In this document: in pieces, positions 52,765-59,709 of the stretch
Numbering within the stretch: the stretch's first letter is position 1
Layout: the number at the start of each line of letters is the position of its first letter
Assembly: GCA_964352215.1 (NCBI GenBank)
Contig: CAYGRE010000003.1
Coordinates: forward strand, 1-64,000
Length of the DNA: 64,000 nucleotides
Direction of reading: 5' to 3'
Source of the DNA: CAWUKT01 sp964352215
GTDB taxonomy: Bacteria; Bacteroidota; Bacteroidia; J057; JADKCL01
The notes under the pieces: generated by a model
The model's input: the letters and a program-made list of their open reading frames with translations, nothing else
Databases searched by the model: none
Told to the model about the DNA's origin: nothing
Program-made: the position numbers and the translations under genes

Positions 52765-53733
52765 TTGGAAATAGGACTTTTAATCAATGAGTGGGCTGAG
52801 AGTGGCTTCAGTGACGAAAAGCTGGGGGAACTCAAGCAGCGGTATCCGGAGGCAGAGGACCTGGTCCTTGCGGGTCGGATTATGCAGGAAAGCAGGCAGC
52901 TTCAGCCTCAGTTTGAACAGGACCTTGGCGTGCTTTGGGAAAAGATCGAACGGAAAGTGGATGGGGTGGAGGAGCCTGAGCCAGAGGTATCTGAAACTGC
53001 CCCTCCAAGACCGTACCGGCGGTTGCAGAATCAGGTGCGGGGGATCGTGGTCACCCTTTTTCTGCTGCTGGTCGTTCTGATCACGGTGAATGGAGGGGGT
53101 AATGGTGATTTGACGGAAAAAGTTACCCGAATCGGTGTGTCGGAGGTCATAGACTTTCCGGATGGTTCTCAGGTTTACCTCGGGAGCAGTTCCACCTTGC
53201 GGTGGAATCCGGATACCTGGTCGCAGAACCGCTCTCTGGATTTGGAAGGAGAGGCATTCTTCGAGGTGGCGGCCGGGTCACCCTTTACGGTCGGGACCGG
53301 AAAATGCCGCATCCTGGTGCAAGGCACGTCCTTCAATGTGCGGGTCCGTGAACGGGTATTGGACATCGCCTGCAAGACCGGTGGGCTATCCGTCAGTTAT
53401 CCCAATGTGAAAGAGTACCTAAATGCCGGACAATCAATTCGCATTGGTGCGGACAGCAAAGCGGAGCGGGGAACGGTTGCGCCTGGTGCGATTGGCGCCT
53501 GGCGGGAGGGCCGGTTTGCTTACCAGGGCGAAGCCCTGAGCAGCGTTTTCGCAGAACTCCATCGCCAGTTCAACTACCAGATTGATGCTTTGGACCGATC
53601 CATAGAGGAGATTCCTTTCCATGGATTCTTTACCAACGAGAACCTGGAGTCAGCCTTGAAGCAAGTTTGTACTCCACTTAGCCTTTCTTTCCAAATTGAC
53701 CCAGCAAGAAAGTGGGTGAATATCCGCCGCTAA
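52765..53733 (+). CDS. FecR-family anti-sigma factor
   Basis: Protein of 322 residues, the partner of the ECF sigma factor. A cytosolic N-terminal anti-sigma region (1-85) precedes one membrane helix (GIVVTLFLLLVVLITV, about 93-110). The periplasmic FecR domain follows (VIDFPDGSQVYLGSSSTLRW, LDLEGEAFFEVA, FTVGTGKCRILVQGTSFNVR), then a DUF4974/STN-like domain (ALSSVFAELHRQFNYQI, then FHGFFTNENLESALKQVC). It normally senses a SusC-like transporter through TonB signalling. The start is a TTG at 52765; no ATG or GTG is available before conserved sequence. No TonB receptor follows here; a retropepsin-like gene does. Confidence 0.9.
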   Translation: MEIGLLINEWAESGFSDEKLGELKQRYPEAEDLVLAGRIMQESRQLQPQFEQDLGVLWEKIERKVDGVEEPEPEVSETAPPRPYRRLQNQVRGIVVTLFLLLVVLITVNGGGNGDLTEKVTRIGVSEVIDFPDGSQVYLGSSSTLRWNPDTWSQNRSLDLEGEAFFEVAAGSPFTVGTGKCRILVQGTSFNVRVRERVLDIACKTGGLSVSYPNVKEYLNAGQSIRIGADSKAERGTVAPGAIGAWREGRFAYQGEALSSVFAELHRQFNYQIDALDRSIEEIPFHGFFTNENLESALKQVCTPLSLSFQIDPARKWVNIRR

Positions 53734-53784
53734 CATTTCGAATCGGCAGTCTATATCTTATTCTCTTTTACCAAGTCCAAGATT

Positions 53785-54609
53785 ATGAGTCAGAACATCG
53801 TCCTTTCTTTACCCACAAGCCTTACCCTTCCCGTTGAGTTTTTTGACAATACGCCCTATATAGAAGGCCTTATGAATGGCAGAAAATGCCGCTTCCTTTT
53901 CGATTCGGGAGGGCAGAGCCTGGCTCTGAATGCCAATCGGTTCGATCCGGCAGGCCTGGAGGATAGCGGAGGAGTCATGGGGGTCACCGGCAAAGTACAA
54001 ACCCACAATGCTGTATTGGAAGACCTGAGCTTTGGTGATTGGCAAATCAAGGGTCGGGAAGTCATGGTGCTGGACATGAAGCACCTGGAGGAAGAAGTCG
54101 GGACAGAGATCGATGGGATCATTGGTTTCAAAGAGATGATCAATTTCGATTGGATGGTGGATTATGGCAAGGGGGAATTGCACCTGTGGGAACGGTTCCC
54201 GAGAGATGAATATAAACTACTGGAAAGAACCCGCATCCATTTTCGGCATCACTTGCCGATCGTTGAGTTAAAGATCGCCGGGGAGCCCCTTCAATTCATT
54301 GTAGATACAGGATGTTCGATCAACTGTATTGACCGTAATCTCATGGAAAAGATCGGTGGTGCGGTGACAGGACTTGAAGAGGAAAAGCTGGCCAGTGCCA
54401 GTCCAAATGAAATCGACGTCCTAAGTGGGACTCTGGAAGGGTTTCAGGTTGGGAAGCTTGAATTCGGCCCCTCCGAAGCGAAATATATGGACCTTAGCCA
54501 GATGCAACAACGGTTTGGTCACTTTGACGGGATCACCGGTTACCCTCTGCTGAAGCAGTACAAAACCGTACAGAGCTGGAGTTTTAGTTCCTTGTTTTTT
54601 CTTGAATGA
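53785..54609 (+). CDS. Two-lobed retropepsin-like aspartic protease
   Basis: Protein of 274 residues with two copies of the clan AA aspartic protease lobe. The first active-site motif is CRFLFDSGGQS near residue 40 (D-S-G) and the second is FIVDTGCSIN near 172 (D-T-G). Flap-like and hydrophobic-hydrophobic-Gly motifs (DGIIGFKEM near 112, DGITGYPLL near 250) follow each. There is no signal peptide, so it would be cytosolic. Family members cleave unknown protein substrates. It lies 51 bp after fecR on the same strand; processing of the anti-sigma or sigma factor is conceivable but speculative. Confidence 0.78.
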   Translation: MSQNIVLSLPTSLTLPVEFFDNTPYIEGLMNGRKCRFLFDSGGQSLALNANRFDPAGLEDSGGVMGVTGKVQTHNAVLEDLSFGDWQIKGREVMVLDMKHLEEEVGTEIDGIIGFKEMINFDWMVDYGKGELHLWERFPRDEYKLLERTRIHFRHHLPIVELKIAGEPLQFIVDTGCSINCIDRNLMEKIGGAVTGLEEEKLASASPNEIDVLSGTLEGFQVGKLEFGPSEAKYMDLSQMQQRFGHFDGITGYPLLKQYKTVQSWSFSSLFFLE

Positions 54610-54627
54610 GAGCGGTAGAAGCAAGGC

Positions 54628-55755
54628 CTAAAACTCCCAACCAACCCGCAGATCGGCAAAGTCTGCCACATGGAGATGGGTTTTAAGACTGACCCCGACA
54701 AAGAGATTTGAGTTGAGAAAAACCAGCAACCCAAATCTTTGGTATACGGGATCATTTACCTTGAACTGATCCAGGTAGTAGACTCCCAGTTCCTGACTGA
54801 ATACGACCCGGCCCAATAAGAATTGGTGCCCGACGAGAATAGATCCCCGTTGGTGGGTCCCAGGGGCATTGGCATTGTCCATCCGAATCCGACGAGATCG
54901 ATCCATGACCCATTCTGTCCCCAGACTCAACCCACTCCATCGCCCAAGGTAATAGATTCCTTTGCCGTACAATCCGAAGATAGAATACTGCTTGTTTTGA
55001 CCTGGGATGGCATTCTTAAAGGAGTAGAAGGTTCCGACTTGCAATCGGAATCTTTTTTCCGGCGGGCTTCGGTCGAGCCTGCGGGCGCGGGTTTTGAAGT
55101 CATACGGTTGGGATGCATAGTCGACGCCGAGGTTGATGGCAGGCCAGTTGATGCCCTTATTGGGGAGGTTAACCCCTCCATTGGAAACATGGTTGAAGTC
55201 AGCGCCCAGGCGGAGTGTCCATTGGTCGGTTACCCGGAAATGTAAGCCGACGCCAACCGCAAGGGGAACGTTCAGGTAGGTGGAGTAGCTTTGGTTAAAG
55301 GGATTGGAGGTGGAATCAAAAGGATTGGTCAGGAAAGCAATTCCCCCCGCCAGCCGGATGGATAGGTTGATCCTGTGGCGGGTGAGGAAGACAGGTTCCA
55401 CATAGGTCATGGCGGTAAAACCATAGCCAAGAATGGGCCGGTTGTCAAAATCCCAGGTGGTTAGAATGAGCCCGGCCCGGGGATAGCAATTGCAGAATTC
55501 CCAGCTCTTCTTCCCCAGGAATTGCCACGCGATATCCGCTGAGGCACCTAAAGGATAGCTGTCTTTGATGGGGCGAAGGTCACGGGAATGGATCAGAACA
55601 CTCCCATAATGGAGTTTGAGACCTATGAGCTTGCGGGTCTTAACACTGTCATCTCCTACCGCAACCTGAGCCTTTGCACCGGGGCAAGCCACGGCGAGAA
55701 GCAGCACAACAATCCCTGAAAGGCATAGCGACCGGATAGAGAATAAACCCATCAT
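54628..55755 (-). CDS. PagL-like acyloxyacyl hydrolase (lipid A deacylase)
   Basis: Outer-membrane protein of 375 residues with a signal peptide (CLSGIVVLLLAVACPGAKA) and an amphipathic-strand barrel. The PagL-type active-site segment FNHVSNGGVNLPNKGIN near residue 190 contains the catalytic His-x-Ser-Asn. PagL enzymes remove the 3-O-acyl chain from lipid A, modulating surface charge and immune recognition. The C-terminus ends in an aromatic residue (RVGWEF), as expected for a barrel. It is convergent with the retropepsin gene. Confidence 0.85.
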   Translation of the reverse strand: MMGLFSIRSLCLSGIVVLLLAVACPGAKAQVAVGDDSVKTRKLIGLKLHYGSVLIHSRDLRPIKDSYPLGASADIAWQFLGKKSWEFCNCYPRAGLILTTWDFDNRPILGYGFTAMTYVEPVFLTRHRINLSIRLAGGIAFLTNPFDSTSNPFNQSYSTYLNVPLAVGVGLHFRVTDQWTLRLGADFNHVSNGGVNLPNKGINWPAINLGVDYASQPYDFKTRARRLDRSPPEKRFRLQVGTFYSFKNAIPGQNKQYSIFGLYGKGIYYLGRWSGLSLGTEWVMDRSRRIRMDNANAPGTHQRGSILVGHQFLLGRVVFSQELGVYYLDQFKVNDPVYQRFGLLVFLNSNLFVGVSLKTHLHVADFADLRVGWEF

Positions 55756-55785
55756 AAGGATTCTAAATTAAACTTCTTCCTGATA

Positions 55786-56871
55786 TTATGCATCGCAGAT
55801 CAGCAGGTATTCCCTTTCGAATAGCTCTACCAAGGGCTCATTCACATAGTAGTTGTTCTTCCCGATTCTGTGCTTGGTCAGAAACCCTCCTTTGGTCAAC
55901 TCATTCAGGTACCCGGCGGCCGTGGGGCGACTCACATCCAGTTCGGACATGATGAATTCGATCTTGGTATAGGGGTGCTTGAATAGATTGTTCAGGAGAT
56001 CCTGGCTGTAGAACTTGAATTGGTCCCGGATCCGGTGTTTGTACTCTAACATCAGTCCCCGCATCTCAGTGATGAGCTCGACCGTCTGAATGGCTGTTTT
56101 CTCAACCGCGTCGATCATGTACAGCAGCCAATGCTCCCAGGCCCCCTGATCCCGAACCGCCTGCAAATAGCGATAGTACTTGCCTTTGTGTTGGTTGATG
56201 TACCGACTCAGGTAAAGTACAGGGATGTTCAGGAGCCCCTTGAGAATCAGGTAAAGGATATTGATGATTCTGCCAGTCCTCCCATTTCCATCATAAAAAG
56301 GGTGAATACTCTCAAACTGGAAATGAATGACCGCCATCTTGATCAGGGGGTCAACATCGGAAAGCGTCTCATCATTGATGTATTTTTCCAGATTGGACAT
56401 CAGCTGGACGATAGTCTCAGGATTTTGAGGTGGCTCATAGACCACTTTTTGGGTCTTTTGATTCCGCAAGGCAGTTCCTGGGACTTTTCTGTATCCTGCC
56501 TGATTTTGTTCCAGGATTCGTTGGATCTGGTTGATATGAGAACTGAGTAGCAAGTCATTGGCCGTAGTGAGCTGGAACCCCCGTTTGAGCGCTTCCACGT
56601 AATTCCGGACCTCCTTGGCCTGAAATGTATCTTCCGGCTTCAAATCCAGTTCAGCCCGGTAGAGCTCATCGTGGGTCGTCACAATATTCTCCACCGCAGA
56701 ACTGTCCTTGGCTTCCTGCAATCCCAGCGTATCGATCAGAATAGCCTCATTGGGAATGGCCTGGACCACTCCTTTCAGCTCCGCCAGGGCCCGATGGGCC
56801 TGTGGAAGCTTCTTGAGAACAACCTTGCTCTCTAAGTCAACCTGGATCGGAAGTTCTGATGGTTGCCACAT
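55786..56871 (-). CDS. Fic family AMP-transferase-like protein with winged HTH
   Basis: Protein of 361 residues. The N-terminal Fic_N domain (1-90) carries an inhibitory helix SSAVENI near 57-63, matching (S/T)xxxE(G/N) of class II Fic proteins. The catalytic loop HPFYDGNGRTGR lies near residue 200. The C-terminal winged helix-turn-helix (IEFIMSELDVSRPTAAGYLNEL, then GGFLTKHRIGKNNYYVN) suggests DNA binding. Fic enzymes transfer AMP from ATP to a protein Tyr/Ser/Thr. The gene has an array of palindromes 25 bp upstream of its start, a natural target for its own HTH domain. Confidence 0.93.
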   Translation of the reverse strand: MWQPSELPIQVDLESKVVLKKLPQAHRALAELKGVVQAIPNEAILIDTLGLQEAKDSSAVENIVTTHDELYRAELDLKPEDTFQAKEVRNYVEALKRGFQLTTANDLLLSSHINQIQRILEQNQAGYRKVPGTALRNQKTQKVVYEPPQNPETIVQLMSNLEKYINDETLSDVDPLIKMAVIHFQFESIHPFYDGNGRTGRIINILYLILKGLLNIPVLYLSRYINQHKGKYYRYLQAVRDQGAWEHWLLYMIDAVEKTAIQTVELITEMRGLMLEYKHRIRDQFKFYSQDLLNNLFKHPYTKIEFIMSELDVSRPTAAGYLNELTKGGFLTKHRIGKNNYYVNEPLVELFEREYLLICDA

Positions 56872-56896
56872 AGCCCATTCCCTCTTTGGTATTTGT

Positions 56897-57114
56897 CATG
56901 TAAAGAAAATCAAGAAATCTTTATATGACAAGCATAACGTGTAAAGAAAATGGAAAAATCTTTACATGATTCCGGGTTCATGTAAAGAAAATGGGAAAAA
57001 CTTTACATGAAGGTGGGCAAATAGAGAGAACGTGTAAAGAAAATGGGAAAATCTTTATATGAAGGTGGGGGAAACCCGGGGTCATGTAAAGAAAATCCGA
57101 TTTTCTTTACATGA
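56897..57114. promoter_or_regulatory. Five phased 33-bp palindromic operator-like repeats
   Basis: The motif CATGTAAAGAAAAT-n3/4-ATTTTCTTTACATG, with varying perfection in its inner half, occurs at 56897-56928, 56937-56969, 56978-57010, 57030-57062 and 57082-57114. The outer arms GTAAAG/CTTTA(C/T)A are kept in all five. The last copy is a perfect 15+3+15 palindrome. Centre-to-centre distances are about 41, 41, 52 and 52 bp, close to four and five helical turns, so all copies face the same side. A further half site (GTGTAAAG) is at 57125. The array fills the divergent region between fic and the lipase-domain gene. Confidence 0.85.
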
Positions 57115-57302
57115 GAAACAACACGTGTAAAGTTTCTTTCTATGACTTTCTCAGCATCAGTCTTTAACAACCATGACGCGTTTTATCGTTTTTCTATCCC
57201 AGGGATTTTCCATATCTTCCATTTAGATATTGTTATTCTGAAGTCACAGTCTGAACTCCGTGTCCTTTATTCGCTCAAGGGAACTTTGATAGCCATATTG
57301 CC

Positions 57303-58448
57303 ATGAAGAAGAATCATCAACTTACTCCCTCAGGCAGGGAATCCCAATCCAATAATCTTGGCGCCAATTTTGGTGCTCATCCCATGGAAGCCAGGTCTGC
57401 TGATCCGGTCCAGATGAGGACCATGTCACCTTCTCTGGTTCAGGACAATGAAGTCGTCCAACGGAAGAAGGAAATGGTCGGACCCGAAGCCATTCCCGAT
57501 GCCCATGTCGGCTACGAATACATTGCAAAGCTGGCCTACAGAGATACCGCGGAAATCCAAACCAATCCGGAGGTTGTCCAGTTCCTTTCGAATTTTGGCT
57601 ATTCGGCAGCTGGAGCCCAGGTGATCAAAGGATCAAATGGACTTGCCATGCTGTATATCCCGGCGAGTCCGGAAGGCGGAAATCCCCCCATCATTGCATT
57701 CCGGGGAACTGAACCAACCGAAATCTCGGACTTGTTGGCAGATATTGACCTTTCCTATATCGGTGAACCTCAATTCACCAACAACAAGGAAATGATCGAG
57801 TCTACGATGGAAGCCGCGGGCTCGCAAGTGGTCCTGCTAGGTCATAGCCTGGGTGGTGCTTTAGCACAAAAAGCCTCCCTGGAATTTACGTCCATGACCA
57901 AAGAGGTCGTCACCTTCCAGGCCCCGGGCCTGGGGTTGTCAGAGAAAGGAGAAATGGATGACCGGGAAGATCTTCCCATGTCCACGCATCATTTAGCGGA
58001 GCATGATTTGGTTGACCGCGCGGGCCTCGCCCATACCCCCGGAGAGGTGTTTATTCACGACAGCTCCTTGCTGCCATTGACCTCACACACTACTCCACTG
58101 TTCGGTACGAGTCAGTTTGCTGACCAGCGGGAAGCGCTCGGAATCCCTACCAAAAAAGACGAGAAGGGCAACGAGATCGACGGAATATTGGGCAATGAGA
58201 TTCGCCAACAGGACCCTGAAAAGAAGTACATAGAAAAGGAAGAAGATTATCCCGGCTTCAGAAGACTTTCCGGATTGTCCTTGGAAGTCATCCGATCAGC
58301 ATTTGGTGCTGTCAAAGGCGCTGGTGAATTGGTCACCGGAGCTGGGAAACTGCTTGGAAAGGGAGTAAAAGCAATCGGCAGTGGAATTGCCGGGTTGTTC
58401 GGAGGGGATAAAGAGGAGGACAAAAAGCCCCAACCAACAGCTCCATAA
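57303..58448 (+). CDS. Lipase-domain protein with cargo-type leader, candidate toxin
   Basis: Protein of 381 residues. The first 60 residues are a polar leader (MKKNHQLTPSGRESQ, VQMRTMSPS, NEVVQRKKEM) resembling that of Bacteroidota eCIS-associated cargo. Residues 65-285 form an alpha/beta hydrolase of the class 3 lipase type: IIAFRGTEPTEISD, nucleophile elbow VVLLGHSLGGALAQKA near 180, and candidate His in AEHDLVDR or VFIHDSS. The C-terminal 60 residues are a Gly/Lys-rich amphipathic helix region (VKGAGELVTGAGKLLGKGVK), suited to membrane contact. No Sec signal peptide. Likely a secreted phospholipase-type effector; this is inference. Confidence 0.7.
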   Translation: MKKNHQLTPSGRESQSNNLGANFGAHPMEARSADPVQMRTMSPSLVQDNEVVQRKKEMVGPEAIPDAHVGYEYIAKLAYRDTAEIQTNPEVVQFLSNFGYSAAGAQVIKGSNGLAMLYIPASPEGGNPPIIAFRGTEPTEISDLLADIDLSYIGEPQFTNNKEMIESTMEAAGSQVVLLGHSLGGALAQKASLEFTSMTKEVVTFQAPGLGLSEKGEMDDREDLPMSTHHLAEHDLVDRAGLAHTPGEVFIHDSSLLPLTSHTTPLFGTSQFADQREALGIPTKKDEKGNEIDGILGNEIRQQDPEKKYIEKEEDYPGFRRLSGLSLEVIRSAFGAVKGAGELVTGAGKLLGKGVKAIGSGIAGLFGGDKEEDKKPQPTAP

Positions 58449-58485
58449 TCTCAGGCTTGGCTTACATTTTAAGCCCCTTTCTATA

Positions 58486-58569
58486 AGCTGACCCTGCATA
58501 TATTCTCAGACCCTGCCCTATTACCTCAGACCCTACGTATATTCTCAGCCCCTGCCCATTTGCCTCAGA
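58486..58569. repeat. 19-20 bp degenerate tandem repeat overlapping desaturase 3' end
   Basis: Units of the form CTCAGACCCTGCCCTATTA start at about 58486, 58505, 58525, 58544 and 58564 (partial). The last two overlap the final codons and stop of the desaturase gene on the minus strand, so the repeat encodes its C-terminal residues (LRQMGRG). The rest is intergenic, between convergent genes. Confidence 0.75.
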
Positions 58570-59630
58570 AAATGAAAGTGGCTTCTCAATGCTCCCCAGA
58601 ATGTTGGAAATTCATGGTAGGGGACTTTGAACTCACGGGCGGTTTCCTTTACTATCCTTGAGATTCGTTTGTAGTGAATATGGCAGATATTAGGAAATAA
58701 ATGGTGCTCGATCTGGAAGTTTAGCCCACCAATGAACCAGGAAAAGACTGTACTGTTACAAGCATAGTTAGCGGTAGTCTTCATTTGGTGGATCGCCCAG
58801 CTATTTTCGACATACTTCCCTTCCTCCGAGACATATACATCCGTGTCCTCCACTGCATGGGCGGTTTGGAAAATCAATGCCAGCATCAGTCCAGCCAGTA
58901 AATGCATCAAAACGAAACCGATCAATATTTGCCACCAAGGGACACTCATTACGAAAACAGGCACCACAATAAGCAATAGAAAGTAGGCTGCTTTATTGAG
59001 AATAATATTGCGTCGGGCTTTGGACTCGCTGATTCCCTGCTTGGATAACAAACCCTCACGGGCATACCTTTTCACCAGGGTGAAGTCTCTCATGGTCAAC
59101 CAGAAAAGACTCATCAGTGAATAAAGAAAGGGGGCATAGATCGCCTGAAAGCGGTGAATTGGTTTCCGCTTTTGGTCCAATGTGGTTCGCATCGCCGGTG
59201 GGTCAATATCTTCGTCCAGCCCATGGATATTGGTATAAGAATGGTGCAATACATTGTGCTGGACTTTCCAGTTGATATGGTAACCTCCGATGCTATTCAA
59301 CAAGGCACCCAGGAACTTGTTAACCTTTCCATTCTTAGAGTAAGCATTGTGGTTGGCATCATGGGTCACAGCCAGGCCGAGCCCAGTCATGCCAAATGCC
59401 ATCAGGCTCCATAAGAGCAGGACAAGGCCAAAAGAAGAAACGACCCCGGAAACCATCAATACCCACGGAACAGCATACAAACAGACCATAAAGCCTGTTT
59501 TGAACCGCATATTGAAGTTGGCATATTTTGAGATTTTCCGGTCTTTGAAGTAGGCATTGACCCTATTCCTTAATTCCGGGAAGAACTCTGGATTATCTTG
59601 ACGGTTGAAACTCGAAAAGGATTTACTCAC
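58545..59630 (-). CDS. Membrane fatty acid desaturase (acyl-CoA/acyl-lipid type)
   Basis: Integral membrane di-iron desaturase of 361 residues. The three histidine boxes are HDANHNAYS (HDxxH) near 89, HNVLHHSYTN (HxxxHH) near 126 and QIEHHLFPNICHIHY (QxxHH) near 305. Hydrophobic helix pairs separate the first and third boxes. This box set, including Gln in the third, is that of front-end/linoleoyl-CoA (delta-6-like) desaturases, although there is no N-terminal cytochrome b5 domain. It introduces a cis double bond using O2 and ferredoxin or cytochrome b5 electrons, perhaps in cold adaptation of membranes. Confidence 0.92.
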   Translation of the reverse strand: MSKSFSSFNRQDNPEFFPELRNRVNAYFKDRKISKYANFNMRFKTGFMVCLYAVPWVLMVSGVVSSFGLVLLLWSLMAFGMTGLGLAVTHDANHNAYSKNGKVNKFLGALLNSIGGYHINWKVQHNVLHHSYTNIHGLDEDIDPPAMRTTLDQKRKPIHRFQAIYAPFLYSLMSLFWLTMRDFTLVKRYAREGLLSKQGISESKARRNIILNKAAYFLLLIVVPVFVMSVPWWQILIGFVLMHLLAGLMLALIFQTAHAVEDTDVYVSEEGKYVENSWAIHQMKTTANYACNSTVFSWFIGGLNFQIEHHLFPNICHIHYKRISRIVKETAREFKVPYHEFPTFWGALRSHFHFLRQMGRG

Positions 59631-59709
59631 AAAACAGGGGCTTCGTTCTTAATACTATTCCAGTATACGGAATAAATACTGGAAACGGATGAATCCAGAG
59701 AAGATCGAA

